Positions 1 through 13,920 of a stretch of DNA of 64,000 bases are shown here, piece after piece. The notes beneath the pieces are model-generated. The model did not search any database. It was not told the origin of the DNA and saw nothing but the letters and a program-made list of their open reading frames with translations. A program made the translations under genes and the position numbers. This DNA is from Bombus terrestris (lineage: Eukaryota > Arthropoda > Insecta > Hymenoptera > Apidae). The stretch lies in contig NC_063271.1 of assembly GCF_910591885.1 (NCBI RefSeq), positions 7,743,001 to 7,807,000 on the forward strand, in the 5' to 3' direction. Numbering within the stretch: the stretch's first letter is position 1; each line of letters opens with the position of its first letter.

Positions 1-359
1 GCGCTCGTACGTGCAACCAAATGGATCGATGGATCGATCGATATACACACATACGTATGCGTGCATGTATTTTTCGAGAGGCCATTAGAAAGTCGAATAT
101 GAAACGTGGATGGAAACGGAGTCCGAGACTTGTTCTTAACCCATTAACGTTCGAGGCGCTGCGTCGAAAACGCTTCAACGTTTTCAACGATCGCGGAAAG
201 AGTTTCGGAGCTCGTTAAACACTCTTGGCGTCCGTATCCGCGAATTTACTATTAACTTTAATAGAAAGTTCTTAAAAGAAAAATCGTCTGTGATCGGACA
301 ATCGATTCGAAATTTTGGATTCTTTAAGTTTTGAAACGATAGATAGCATATGCTAATAT
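1..359. other. Non-coding flank
   Basis: The stretch has short open frames only (65 codons at most) and no splice-site pair that I could join to a coding exon. I see nothing else in it apart from the 4-bp ATAT just before position 360, which is the left target-site copy of the neighbouring LTR. Confidence 0.5.
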
Positions 360-707
360 TGTAGTATCGTGGACGAGGAGCCAGGAGGGTGTCGGGCGAA
401 TTATAAACAAGCGGTTGCGGAACAAGTGCGTGGTGGGGCTAAGACAAAAGACATGAGGCTAAGACAAAAGACAAGGGGTTGCTAAGGAATGATAAATGAA
501 TTAACAATTATTATGAGTTGAGAGGTCAGAGAGTGCGAATTGAGCGTTAGATCTGTGGTGACGAGAGTTGCAAATTAACTATCTAGTTGTCTTAATTATA
601 ATACGTTATTGTGATTAGTTTACGTTAAACAACCATCGTTTTCTGTTTAACAAACATCTATTTAATCCATTTATTGTAAATAAAATAATCGTAGTAAAGA
701 TCCTACA
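360..707 (+). mobile_element. Solo LTR of an LTR retrotransposon
   Basis: A 348-bp segment begins TGTAG and ends CTACA, the TG...CA inverted ends of LTRs, and is flanked by ATAT at 356-359 and 708-711, which fits a 4-bp target-site duplication. A TATAAA lies near position 400 and AATAAA signals lie near 680, in the order expected for promoter and polyadenylation site in an LTR. A 16-bp piece (GGCTAAGACAAAAGAC) is tandemly repeated near 437-475. No internal retrotransposon domain (gag, protease, reverse transcriptase) lies beside it, so it is best read as a solo LTR left by LTR-LTR recombination. A 4-bp duplication is seen in some Gypsy-type elements, but the family cannot be assigned from this sequence. 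The strand is inferred from the TATA and AATAAA order. Confidence 0.6.
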
Positions 708-1332
708 ATATCGACTGTTAATTTATTTGACTGTTAATTTAAACGAATTTGCATCTTAGCTGAAATATGTGACGGTGCAAAGCAGAGTCAATCGAACTCG
801 TTCTAAAAGACTGGTCAATATGTAATGAACTTATACTAGAAATATACACGAATAAATATAGTAGGCAAATTATGAAGTGTCATACTGAAGGAGATGTACA
901 AAGATCCCGCTACATTATACAGAGTGCAATGAAAATTAGAGTAATTTGCCCGGAGCGTACGAAGTCAGCGTACCTTCATTTAGGACAATGTAACGTTAGT
1001 TACGAGCGATAAAGATTGAAATAAGACTCAAGTGGGTGGTACAAACCAGTACTATATCAAGGAAATATTGTCACTTATATATCGATTTATATACTTTCGT
1101 AATATCATTGCGTTCCTACTTATATTTGTAACCTACTTAGTATTTAAGATTGGAATAGGCGAATTCGTACATAGTAAGCTTTACATAGTAACGACAACAA
1201 TAATAATAACAATAGAATAAATAATACTGATTTGGATTTTATTATTCATTTTTAGCATAATAATGCATTTAAAAGATATTATGATTATATTCACGGTATT
1301 TACTTATACAGATATAAATTGATGTTATGTAT

Positions 1333-1407
1333 GATACGATATGATATGATGCGATGTGATGTGATGTGATATGATGTGAATTGACATAATACGACATGAT
1401 ATGATAT
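1333..1407. repeat. GATRT pentanucleotide microsatellite
   Basis: About fifteen consecutive 5-bp units, mostly GATAT and GATGT, can be read in register with a few decayed units (GAATT, AATAC). It is an imperfect simple repeat. Confidence 0.85.
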
Positions 1408-3393
1408 TGATATCTACTAGATATTAGATACTCTGGATCCCTGGTTTCCAATCTCTGGTCATATCACGATCTATCGTAAAGAGTATCGGTTTCAATTGAA
1501 TTTCGGTCAACGATATATTTTTCATCGTTTTACACTCGTTCGATCTGAAAAATTCAAGCTACGAGTTATTAACAGACTTCGTGGCTGATTAAAGACCAGG
1601 ACTTGTTGGATGGCCTAGACATTAGTCCATTAGATGCGTGTACAATAGACTGTTTCTCGGCAAAAACATGAACAATAGCATGGAATTTGTTATAAAACCT
1701 ACAATCGTTTTAGAAGTAATTTCTAGCAACCAATAAATCTTTTTATACATAGATAAAAATTAAGACAGTAATAGATTTTATAGCTGAATCAAATAAATCA
1801 GCGAAATCTTGGAACGTTTGAAATAAAGAAACAATTGAAGCTGAGAAAGAAAATCGTACATTAATCTTGGGATATTTGTCGAGAAATTCAATTACTACTA
1901 AAGAGCAGATTTTAACGACAGACTTCTTTACGTTTCATAGTTATTAAAAAATCTGTCTTTTTATTGCAATTACATCGACGAACACTCTTAAGGCGAACGC
2001 TGCGTCAATACGTTCGTTTCCTGCTTTTTTTTTTTTGTTTAGGTTTCCCTTTTTCTACATCGATTGACTCTTTTCATATTTCCTTTAGACTCGTTTTCTC
2101 AATCATGAACTAGTTCCTTGAAAGCATTTCAGAAACCTTTCAATGAACGGATCTTCGGCTGGTTTTGACGTTCCTTCGTCGTGGAAACGAAAATACCTAT
2201 TTCGTTTCAGCTTTCAACGTCGTTATTCAATCAATTTTTGATAATGAAAATGAAACAACATTCATATACGGTGTCTAACGTAAATATCCTTATTTCTCTA
2301 ATTTTTATGAAAGGGACGATAAAGGGAGATCCTTTTGTATTTTTATTTGATAAAACAGTTAATTTAGGGTGGAATTTATTTTAATACGAGGAATAGCTAG
2401 CGCCGCTATTGAAAGAGACACGGCAAATAGAAGAAGAAAATTCTTTGAAATTGCTCTCTGCATTCTTTAAAAGCGTTTGAATGATAAACACGCGGAAACC
2501 CGATTTCAATTTCCTTGCTTATTAGGGACTGAAACGTAATTAATTCTCAGCTACTTAACGAACACGTATAGTAGGTTCCAGTGGTGTTGTGCGATTTCGC
2601 CGCGATATAAACATAGCGTTCGTTCGTTTGACTTCCTTTCTCCTCTTCCCTTTCAATTACCCTCTCGTGTTTCTCATCCATTCGTTTCTTTTCCGGTGAA
2701 CTAGTTTCCCGAGTAATGGTACGCCCGACTCTTACTAAACAGACCCTGAAACTGACCCTTGCCTTTTTATTCGATGCAGCCTTAAGTATTTATTTCATTC
2801 CATTTCCTTAATGATTCGAAGCGCGCGAGCTGCCATTGATTAAAAACAGTATCGGTATTTCAAGGATTTCTGTCTTATTTTAATAAAAACACACTTCTCA
2901 AGTTGCTGTTGGCCGAAGCATAACTATGTAAACAGTATAGAACGTTGATCAAAGAAAATTTTACGTAAAACTTATGATCGTAGTTGTTCAAATAACGAGG
3001 GCCTTCCTTTCATTACGGTTTCGAGTTTTGAAATTGTTCGTTTTTATTCATTTTCTCTTCGTACAATATTCTTATAGACATCTTCCATCTGCCATCATTT
3101 TTAACCTCGGAACCAATCAATTTCTTAAAATATAGGTCAATTCATATTCCAATCTTCCTTTTCTTTTAATTTTCCGTATTCGGCGTCCCAAATTTTAGTT
3201 ACGTTTCACATTGCGTCTTTATTATTCTAAAATAAAATCACTTAATTCTTTGGATGCACGAGGGAAGGCAACAATCTGTTTCCCCATGATCTCCAGCACA
3301 GGAAACCATATATTAATCGATTTCAAATAAAACGAGAGACGTGGTCGTGAAAAATTTCGAGTATTTGAAAGAAGACAAATTTCTGTACGACAT

Positions 3394-3420
3394 GAGAGAG
3401 AGAAAGAGAGAGAGAGAGAG
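3394..3420. repeat. (GA)n microsatellite
   Basis: A run of alternating G and A with one AAA interruption. It is a simple dinucleotide repeat with no further feature. Confidence 0.85.
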
Positions 3421-6400
3421 CAATTTAAAAATAAGAAACCAATTTTATGAATTTAAGATAAATACAAGAACTTTGAAAGTAGGACAACAACGTTTAATAC
3501 GGGACAACAATTTTAAAATAGAATAACAATCTTTTAAATAGAACGAGTCTTAAGATAAAAATGACTTTCTTCGTCTGATATCTGCGTTAAATTTTCCCCT
3601 CCCTATCCTCATTTCTTGCATTGTCTCATTGTCCTCGCAGCCGTCAACCCATTAATAGGCGAGATTTATCACGAAATAATCCCCACGATTTCGCATGGAG
3701 GGGCACGAGAAAAACTGGCTGAACCCGATACGTTTGCCAAAGTGCCCTTAATTCTCAACTAGTCCACGGAGGCAGCGAAAGTGGAGGAGGTTTCGTGAAT
3801 CAAGAGGAAGCCGTAAAAACACACGCGGCGATGTTCGGAGGCTGAAAACAACTCTAGATTCCAGAGGGTGAATCGAGATGGCAGAAGGAAAGGGGAAATG
3901 TCTGCGATAGAGGAACGAAGGAGAAAGATAGCTGGCGAAAGGGTGGGACGAGAACGGACGCAAAGAAAGCGAGATGGAGGCTCATGATACTTCTCTGGTC
4001 GTATCGATCGGCGAATAAAGCCGCGACAGACCTATTTCCTCTGCCGGGCATGTTTGCTGGCTGCCTACACAGTGTTTTGTGACGAGGATTTTGGCCGAAG
4101 GCCAACCTCATTTCAAATGGACGTATTACATCATGAGTTTAGCGAATCAATGTTTTGTTGGTACATAACATCCCTTTCGCGCTGATATACGCGACCGTGG
4201 CCCGTGTCTCGTGGCTGACGTACGTAACCCCTAGAATATGTACATATCGTTCGCATACTGGTTGCCTGGACACATCTGCCCGATTATTTATTTCAGATGC
4301 TTCTTGGGAAGACGTAGAAGCGGTAATGAGACCGTAAGACTATAAGAAACGAGGATGGGAAGGATATAAACTTGGTACGAAAATCAGATAGAAAGTCTCC
4401 TTTATATTTTCAAAGCGTTGTTCAATTTTAAAACACTGCTGTCTCATAACGTTTGATACGAATTTCATCTAACTCTTACTATGTAATTTACTGTCTTAAT
4501 TAATGCTGTAAAAGTGTAAATGCGCGTCTGTCGAATTTAGCGTGTTCATTAGTAATAGTCTTTAAAGAAGTTGGAGAAGAGCTGCAGAATGTCCATGCAA
4601 TGGAGAGGTTTTCAAACAGCGATATAAAGTTAGTACGAAATGGGAGAAAAATAAGCTCGCAATTCGTTAAACAGTCCGATGAATTACACGCGAAACGTCT
4701 TCGTTGACGGATTAAGGAAAATTTGAGATTTTTAATAAAAATTCGAAAATTCATTTTATTCGTATTTCAAAACGATCTTTTCAAGTCTCCGGTTCTTCAA
4801 CAACAGAGACAGGTAGCTCACTCTCGTCATTGGAAATTTGAGACAGTCTCGCGTTGACTACACGAAAAGGTTGTAAATTTTAAATCGCATGTATCTCATC
4901 CGAAAGTTTCAAGATCTCTCTGATCGTTTACCTTAAGGAGAAGCTTAAAACTAGCTACTTTCCATTGGAGAGAAACTAGAAAGAAATCAAACTTAAGACT
5001 CTCTGAAATCTTATCGAAATCGTTCGAAAGAGAAGGAAGCAAACACGAGAAATACCGATCGCCGACGTTACGAGGAGTCCTTCTTCGTTCCTTTTATCCT
5101 ACCACTCTTGCTTTGCATCCGGCAAAAGTTCGATGCTTATTCCCTTTTCAAAGGCTTAAGCCATTGATCGGCTTTTTCTGTTCCGTTGTGAAGGTAGAAT
5201 CGTGTGCGTACGAAAGATCGATCGTTCGATGCCGGTATATCATCGTTTATGGGATTTACGAGGCCTGTACTATCGCGCTGAATTACTAAAGGCGATTTAC
5301 GTACGCGTACGTATGCTGCATCGTCGAAATATTTTCAACGAAGTTCCTACGCGGCGACACAATCGCGTATCGAGTAAAAGATAGAAAGGGAAATGAACAA
5401 GAGAAATAAAAAAAGAAGGGAAAGGGAGAAAAAACAGAACGGAGGGAAAGAAGAGAAAACTATGTCACTGTGTTATTTCCGGTGGATGTACAAATAGGTT
5501 GATCCCGTGCCGTTGATTAAAACGCGACGTTATACATACACGGGGAAAAGTAAATACGCTTCGTTTGATACACTCCGACGATGCTTTAATAAATTTTCGT
5601 CTATCGTTTCTTGCGTTTCCGCGTGTTTCTTTGCCAACTTGCTTCCACGCGATCAACGAATAGCAGCGTTCTGCGATTGAGAGAAATGGAGCAAATCTAA
5701 CGATTCAGGTAAAAACTGATCGTTCGTGGTTCGATTCGGTTATTCATGATCAGGGCAAGATGATTTGTAGAGTGCAGATTTTTATGAAAATGTATATTTT
5801 TATAAAAGTAATTAAGAAGAACACGCGAAATTAGGGCAGAGAATAAAACTTTTAGTAATTTGAAATTCATTCTATGCTTTCAAGAAATGCGATATTTCTT
5901 GTTTGGAAATTCGCGATGAAACAGTTCGTGAAAGAAAAGAACAATACGTATTTCATTGCAATGTTTGAAATCATTGGATTGCTGGAAATTAATTCAAGGA
6001 AATCAATATGTAAAATAAATAATGAAGCAATATGAATAATTATTTATTACATGAATAATATTATTCATATAATAATATGAATAAATTTTTTTGATAATAA
6101 TATAGAAAGTGGAGAAAGAGTCAATTTAATAAAAGGACAGAAAATAAAAACTACTCTAATGAAGTTCACAAACAGTCCTTTTTGAGAAATGTAATGGATA
6201 AGGTAACACGGGTGGATGAATATTCATCGAGGGACACCGATTGATTTATTTAACGAAATTCAAGTTGAAAGAATAGCCCGGAAACTGCGATCAATCCGTG
6301 ACAGTAATGCATTAGGTCAAAGTTTAATTAACTTGATTTAATTCTGACGTAAGCAATGCTAGAGTGTGAAAACCGTGTGAAATAATCACACCTGTGAAAT

Positions 6401-7239
6401 AAATATTAAACGCCGATACAATCTCTAACACCCGTGAATTATTCAATAAACTTTCGGCGTAACGTTTTAATATATCGCTTCGCAAAACATAACAATCATT
6501 TAAATACAAAACTTCAAACTTTATTTCATAAACTTATATGTCTTATGTTCTTCTAAAAAAATTAAACTTAAGAAAATGAAGAAGGAAAATTTTACGCTAA
6601 ATACCATTTCTTAATTTCCATTACATAGCTACACGATTAACATTCCATCTTCAAGAAACCAACGTCTCACGTCCAGAAGTACATTCATCGCAAAATTTCT
6701 AAAGTAAATTTAAAAAGCGTTGTTTGCAATGTCATCGCGGTTTTATATTTTTCAATGTATGGAGTTGATCATTGTAGCTTCTGAACGGCTCATCCCTTTC
6801 GTACGCGAAACAAATTACAACGTAGGTAGAACTTCTTTAATCCTCTTCACAAAAATATGAAAGTGCATAAGAATTCACAATCTACTGATGGGTACGTGAT
6901 ATATAACCCTCCGCAGGATTAACGCGACTCAGTGAAGATAGCGATACACCGTTTGTAGCTCAGTCAAAAATTAAATGGTTCCTTTTATGGCTAAATCTGA
7001 CTATATGGTATTTAGCTAAGTCGACAGGCAATCCGTTGTCGCAACACCACCACCAAAATATTCTGTCCATTGACTGTGATAGTAATCATAACCGAAGAAA
7101 AGGAGATATCGTCGGCGGAATGCTGAAGACGTTCGATTTTCCAGCAACCTGTTGTAGGATATCCAAGCGAAACGTCTACCTTTCCCCTACCATTGGACGT
7201 CGTACACCTGTGCCGGTTTCGCTAGTAGTCGAAACGTAG

Positions 7240-7700
7240 GCGAGAGGACAATCTGAACGTACCGGGAATAGCGTGAAAGCGCTATCGCCGATAGAAGCGG
7301 TTCCGGGATTCTGCTAATTCCAGGAATTACGGGAGCACCGGGCTTCGACATGCACGCGATGCCAGTTACCGCGAGGCCTCAGCATCCCTGGCACGGGTAG
7401 AGCCTCGTTTGCGGTGCACTTGGAGGAAACTTAACTCGACGTAGCACTCGAGGCCCGGGTCCCTTCCTCCTTCGGAGGAGCATCCACGGAGACTGCGCAT
7501 CTGCTCTTGTTACAACTGAATGGCCCATTGCTCTTATACGAGAGTTTCGTACACAGTAATTCGACGAAATTTCGCCCAACTTAATATGTTGTTCCGACGA
7601 CAATAACGCCCGGCCAATAATTAATCCCGATAATGAGGTAGACGCCGAGCGGTGATCAGAGTTGCCAGCGACCGCGATCCACTCACATTGCACTGTTATT
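7240..7700. other. GC-rich, CpG-bearing island of unknown role
   Basis: About 460 bp is clearly GC-richer than its surroundings and rich in CpG. The open frames on both strands reach 104 codons at most and carry no splice-site pattern I can support. A short hairpin CCTCC-TTC-GGAGG lies near 7,469. Islands of this kind in hymenopteran AT-rich DNA are often conserved regulatory sequence, but nothing here proves function. Confidence 0.3.
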
Positions 7701-8070
7701 TCTCATTATTTTGCTATTCGCTAATCGATAGTATGAGCTTTTGACGAATTAATGCGACTTCCTTCGACGATAAACTTGGATGCGTGCTTTGAAGAATTTT
7801 GTAAGAAGCAAGTTTTACCTTGCGTGAAAAGTGGTTGTACACAAAAAAAGAAAACAATGAAAAAAGTTCATATAAACAAACGGTCTATCTGTTTTCGTTT
7901 ATGAAACGTAGCGAATTTTTTGTTTTGATTCTGTGGTATCTAATTACATTTACAGAAACTGCAGTAAACGACTACCTTGGATCTCAAGGTAAACACGTAG
8001 ACGTGTTGTCATGCGGATCAGGTTACACTCTGAATGGTTTCTGGTGTTTCTCAAATCTATTGATACGCTT

Positions 8071-8111
8071 GTTCTATTCTGATCCATTCTGCGCTATTCT
8101 ATTCTATTCTT
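8071..8111. repeat. ATTCT pentanucleotide repeat
   Basis: Six or so ATTCT units, partly interrupted (ATCC, GCGCT), run up to the stop of a short frame. It is a simple repeat that may have grown at the edge of the adjacent repeat remnant. Confidence 0.7.
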
Positions 8112-8285
8112 AAGTGTTTCGATATTTTCAACAGGTGTTGCGTACACACAAAATTCGTTGTATCTCATAAACAACGACAGACAAAGTATATGCTTACATG
8201 AACTTTTTTTTATTGTTCTCAGACGTGAGATTAGCTCTCGAAGTGGATCTCCCATATGTCCTGTTACACCCTGTACTATATACAT
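8112..8285 (-). mobile_element. Possible fragment of a transposable element with an ACAGGGTGT end
   Basis: On the minus strand the segment starts near 8,280 with TACAGGGTGTAACAGG. An ACAGGGTGT-type end is a familiar edge of dispersed repeats in insect genomes. The body has a 63-codon frame without a recognised domain. Neither a second terminus nor a target duplication was found, so extent and class are uncertain. Confidence 0.25.
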
Positions 8286-9468
8286 GTATAGTATAATATA
8301 AGAATAATAGTAGTGGTATATATATTCTTACATTCATAATATATATTTTTACACTAATAATAATGTTTACATATTTATACATTTATAATGCAAGAATATA
8401 GCAGCCTTAACAAAAGTAGTCTTTGCTCAAATGTGTTCGCTCTATTTTCAGATTTTTTGAAGCTTCAATAGCATAAAAACAACTCCTATACAACAAGATG
8501 AATTTAATATTCATTACAGTCGTATCCATAAAAAGAAATTCTTAAAAACAGTATCGCGGACACGAAAATGTTAAACGAGAAAGGTCCTGATGTCGAGATG
8601 TCGATTCAACTTTGTCGTTGAAACGAAGTACATGTATATATCTGTGTTGTTGGTAAATGGAGTATATATCTTCTTATTGAGATATATTCTGATGTGTTAC
8701 AGTTCGTTGAATGAAGCGAGTTTGTGGAACGTGAATCGAGTTCGGTGACGTGCATTTTAAACAAGGTACGTTTAATAGTATGTAGGAAATAGCGTAAGTT
8801 GGATACAGTTATATCAAAGGTAGTTGTTAAATTTAAGATTGATTTGAAGGATATGTAGTACAAAATTTCGAAGTATATAATTACATATTGTTTTACAGGT
8901 CGTTTTTAACCATGCATATATTCTGCAATTCTAAAGCCATACTTGGACATTTAAGTGGAAAATTGTACGTTCAAATGCACCTGATATTTAAAATGCGAAC
9001 ACGCCAAGTTTAATTGGAAACAAAAGGTTGTTTAATTAATAAAATTGCCAAGAACATTTGAATGTAGTATTTTTGTGAATTATGTAAAATTATAAACATA
9101 CTTTTGTAAACCATTTGTAATCATTTTATAGCAGGTACATATTAATTTAATAGTAAATTAAATTAAAATTGAGGAAAATTAAACCTTTTAGATTAAAATA
9201 AATAAACCGATCTTTCTTTGTCTATTATCATAGCTCCTTTGTATTAAAAATTTATTATACCTATATAATATTCGTTAATACTATATCTTTTATACTGTTC
9301 TTTTATATTCTTGATTTAATTTCACGAGAATATAAAAATTTCCAGCGATTTTCCGTTAATATATCTTTACTTCTATCAGACGATCAAAATCCAAGTATAA
9401 TTAATATTTACATAAAATATTACAGAAATTATAACAGTACCTATCGATTCAATATTATTTATTCTTAC

Positions 9469-9513
9469 CTTTCGTTGTTGAATCTTAGCTTCGCTGATCC
9501 TCGCACAATACAT
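9469..9513 (-). other. Weak first-exon candidate
   Basis: On the minus strand an ATG preceded directly by an in-frame stop opens 15 codons that end at a good donor (AAAG|GTAAGA at 9,469/9,468). That is the shape of a short first coding exon. There is no partner exon and no promoter evidence, and such a pattern is expected by chance in tens of kilobases. Confidence 0.1.
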
Positions 9514-12500
9514 TTTTCAGGTTTCTTGATTCACTCGATACAATAGTTAATTAAATGCTGTGTCAGACGTCTTAATAATTTTTTCATGCTATTCAATAGC
9601 GTTTATTGCTTTCTACTATCTTTTTATGAAAAATTTATTAACCGACTTGCAAGCACTCGAATATAATAAAATTAGGAAACAGTTAGAAATATCTACTAAA
9701 AAATATTACAAATAATTTACTAACTACGCGGTAAAAAATAGGACACAGCGAAACCTGTCATCATATTTAATCTTATATTGGCAAAAATTGTGAATACCAT
9801 GAAATATTAATTATATTTAACAAGAAAATGAAATTTTATACAGCACTTACGATGTATTAAAATAATTTCAAATTGGAAAATATTGTAACCCAAGAAACTG
9901 CTCGAGGTACATCGATTAAATGAAAAAGTAATCAAATATTATTTATGATAAAAACAGACGAACGAAGCAGTAATAATGAAAGCAACCGTAATCTTTTTAA
10001 AAATAAGAAATCAACTACAGTATCATCATTTTGTTTCATTTTATGAACTATGATCGTTAAAAACGATTCGCAAGTAAATTCGAACGAGATTCGAAAGCAT
10101 TAAAACGACTATAAATACAGCATTAACGCGACGAAATACGTTGAAATAGAAACCAATCACTTCGTAAATACCACGCACTATGTTCAACCAGTAACGATCG
10201 CACTATATCATTTTTACCGAGTTTTATGTGGCACGTTAACGCTTTGCTATAGCTGTAACGATGTTACCGAGACGAGAAGCGGAGCACAACTAACACGCTT
10301 AATACACAGGCGAGGACACGGTTGATATACGAAGTTAAAACAGCAAGAAATATAAACATCGTCCTACACAACATTGGAATTTCCCTTTTAATATTGTTTC
10401 CATTCTAAAAACATCAATAATGTTAAGAAAAGAATAGAGTTCGTTGACAAAGATTTGCGTAGTAATATTGGTATATCGCGTGAAATAATATTCTTTAAAT
10501 TTTCTACAATATTTCGTACATTTTTTATAATTTTTAATATATTGTCCCTTAAATAAAACATGCTACTGTTCCATATTTTTTTTACACACAAAATACGAAC
10601 AAAATAAAAATAATAATATAAAACAATTCAATTTTTAATTTTTAAACGATACTTTTACATAGCTTTCGGTTATTGATATTATTTCACAACATTATTTTCA
10701 AGAATCTGTATAATTAGTTATTATTGCTCTTAATTAAAAAGTTCCAAGGATGTCGCTTGCATCTCTTTGGTTCTCCATTCAGATTCCACTGTCTCAATTC
10801 GGATCACGTGTATCGCGATAAGCTTTAACCTGCATGGATGAAACGCAATGTTCATCCGATTAAATCGCTGGTTGGTAATTCGCTGGTCCAGCAACAATTT
10901 CTTGGAAAATTTACCACGCGTTAGCATCGCGAACCAGAGGATTATCATGGCCGCGGATTGTAAAAGGGTTTCGATGTTAGCATGGATTCGCAATGCGCGG
11001 AGGAAGTTGCGAGCGCTGCGGTCTTTGTGTACGCGGAGACGTGTACCAGCGTCGCTTAGGGAATATTCCATGAATCATAACGAGACCGGTATAATTCGCA
11101 ATTTGTTACGCGTGGAAGCGCGGATTTTACAGCCACCGCTGACTTGCTGCGAACGACGTATTGAAATTAGACACGAAAGGGTGATATCCTAATTATTTCA
11201 ACAACTGTATGGTATTCGAGCTGTCTACTAATAAATATGCTACGTTCACATGCATAGTAATTCACGAAAATATTCGAACACATATGAAAATCTTTTACGA
11301 ATATTATACGTATTATGTTGTATGTATTATATATGGAAGATTATCGTAAATATGAAATATTTTGAAATTTCATCGGTACTATAACGAGATTGGACTATCA
11401 TGATTTGCGGTAAATTTTATATTTATCATGGATAAAATTTAAAACAAAGTTACAACGTGTATTTTACTGAATAAATTCTCTCGGTAATCATCTAAAATTA
11501 TTGTTTCCTTGTAATTTGATCGTTTACTATGCATGGAATTTCGAATAAAACACGTTAATTACTTGCATCTTTAAAAATTATTTATGGAACGACTATTATC
11601 TCGCCAATGTCACATCGCGATATTTTAATAACACGAAAGAATAAATGCTATATAAAAATATACTTTATCGATATCTATACGAAATATAAATTTTCTATAA
11701 AATATCCCGTGGAATTTGGTGCTTTTGCTCAATTTTAGTAAAATGGCCATCAAATATTGAAGTATATACCTATAAATCTGTAATACTTAAATATAAACTA
11801 GAATCCACGGCAGTTTGCATTAACGACTATGGGGGATTTTAAACAGGAGAAGAGCAACGAAAATGTGTCGTACTTTTACAGCCCCTCTGGGTATAAAAAA
11901 CCGCTAAGGAATCAACTTTGGACCATAGCCGTTGCAATCATTTTGCATATTTCATATCTCCTGTAGAACTTCCACACATTTATATTCGTAATCATAGTTG
12001 CTTTCGTCCAATAAAACGTTAACGTCTCGTCGTTTTGTAATTATGTTTTCAGAAGTCTCATAACATTGAAAATTTCGCGGTATCGTTAATTTCCTATAGA
12101 TTAGTTCCTATTCGCAGAATTACAGAATATTTGCACGTATAAAAGATGTAAGCATACATATAATATTTAATAACGATAAATATATTATGGATATCATGTT
12201 ACAATATCATTAAATTAATCTTCAAATTCAAACTGTTCCATTTGATAAATGCTGTGTAGAATTTTAAATTGACAGGTAGAGAATATTCATATAAACAAAT
12301 ATGATACAATACAATGAAGAGAATGAATTATTCAAACGATCCAAAACGTCGAAAATCTTTACCGATGCTTCATTGCACCGAATGCTTTGTTTATCTTCGC
12401 ATCATTAATCCTTTCAATTATTTCCATCAACGCGTACATATAGTACAAAACTTTCGTCGTGGAACAGAGAGAAAACAGCCTTTGAAAAAAGACAGATGCG

Positions 12501-13249
12501 CATTGCGTTTATCGAACGTACTTTTAGCGAACGACCATTCACAGGACATTTTCCCGAACTCGAAGAAAGAGGAAAAGCTTCGTCGTTTTCATATTCCACA
12601 GGAAGCCGACCGAAACTTTCGAAACCGTTTTGAGAAGTTTTGTAACATCGGCACTTCTCTGCAATCTTAATATATTGTACTTTACCGTACGAAGATATTA
12701 TTTTATAGATGATATTTTCTTTTTTCCTAACGAAAAATCGCATGAAAGTCACGCTTTTATATTTTCCAAGTCTGATATTTGTTTCTTTGACGTTGCACAC
12801 ATTGTATGTGAGATTTGCGGATTCATTTTTGTTTAAGTACATTTATTACTGGAAGTGATTCTGCGTAATATATAATTATCAACTTTTGTGAAGAAATTAA
12901 GGTATTGAACAGGATTTAATAAGCTACCGAATATAAAAATATGTACTCGATAACAACCATAGTAATTGATGCAATTTTAAATGAAATAAATGCCAATAAT
13001 AATAGATATTTACGCATAGATATTTGAATATTTCTGATAATACAAAAAATGTTTATATCTCAACTGTACGAATATTTTCGTCTGTCACTGTAAACGACAG
13101 TATCAGAATAGCCGATAGTTTGATCGGTCGCGTTAGGAGTTCTTTGAGAATGTTCACGAAGAACGCAACGCTTCGTTCCAATTTTTGTTTAATATCGGCA
13201 ATCGATTCCTGATAAAAGGCTCGTCGCTGTACTCCGTGCCACTGTATTA

Positions 13250-13600
13250 AATCGATAATTTGCCGTTGGCGCGTTTCCCGGTCGACTAGCCGGTGTAATT
13301 AATTTCACCGTTTTACCAAGCGCGAAACTTCCCTGCAACTGCTGTCCCCGCCACCCGAAAACTTGCGACCCTGCATCAAAGTGTCACTCCGCTGCTAGCA
13401 GCGATGTTGCCTTTAAGTAAAAAACATGCGACTTCGCGAGAAAACCCAGGGACCAAAGTGAAGTTTATTATGGGCCGGCTGTAACTTAAGATCTATAGAA
13501 ATTGCGCGCGAAACTTGCCGCATTTTATCGCAAAACTGCTTAAACAAAGTCGGATGATGAACGCGAGCGTTAATTCCCAGCTACGTTCCTTGATACTTCA
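13250..13600. other. GC-richer island, possible regulatory sequence
   Basis: This patch has more GC and CpG than its flanks and contains the self-complementary stretch CTGCTAGCAG near 13,391. No open frame of note crosses it and no splice sites were found. Confidence 0.25.
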
Positions 13601-13689
13601 CGGCTGATTACTGTACCTACAATATTCAGGAATTAATTTTTACTCTTTTCTCTCGAGGATTCTGTATTTGTACCACGCAAAACGTTCTC

Positions 13690-13920
13690 AATGTGCATGC
13701 TTATACAGAGTGTTTGAAAAAGTTGTGATCAAACTTCAGCAACCACGGATAACAACATTATCTCTGGGTTCAAACAACATTAATTTCCGAGTTATAATTC
13801 GATATTTTCAGCTACGATCACGTAATAGCTTAAGAAACTGTATTGCGTGAGGGAATTTGTCCAAACGGCGATCAACCAATCAGTGAAACGTTCGACGTCA
13901 AAGTGTTCAAAATTAACGAG
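13690..13920 (+). mobile_element. Possible repeat fragment with an ACAGAGTGTTTGAAAAAG edge
   Basis: The segment opens at about 13,696 with ACAGAGTGTTTGAAAAAG, close to the ACAGGGTGT-type ends of dispersed insect repeats and similar in core to the minus-strand fragment at 8,112-8,285. No coding remnant or second end is visible, so both the right boundary and the class are guesses. Confidence 0.22.

Larger units (their letters stand above)
712..7239. other. AT-rich non-coding stretch
   Basis: About 6.5 kb of AT-rich DNA has only short open frames (85 codons at most), which overlap on both strands and carry no recognisable domain. It contains a pentanucleotide microsatellite (1,333-1,407), a GA run (3,394-3,420), an 18-bp perfect palindrome at 6,051-6,068 in an AT-rich patch, and a purine-rich patch at 5,390-5,460. 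It could be intergenic DNA or part of a very long intron. Confidence 0.5.
7701..13249. other. AT-rich non-coding stretch
   Basis: The stretch is strongly AT-rich with short, overlapping open frames. The longest are antisense partners of 118 and 142 codons at 12,314-12,842; their composition follows the local base content and shows no domain. An ATTCT pentamer run (8,071-8,111) and a degenerate repeat end (8,112-8,285) are listed separately. I see no other gene. Confidence 0.45.

Noticed and set aside
5700..5790. GGTTCGATTCGG, like the B box of a tRNA gene
   Set aside because: No A box, acceptor stem or anticodon arm could be built around it.
12314..12842. Antisense pair of frames, 118 and 142 codons
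   Set aside because: They overlap on opposite strands in AT-rich DNA, with composition like the background and no motif.
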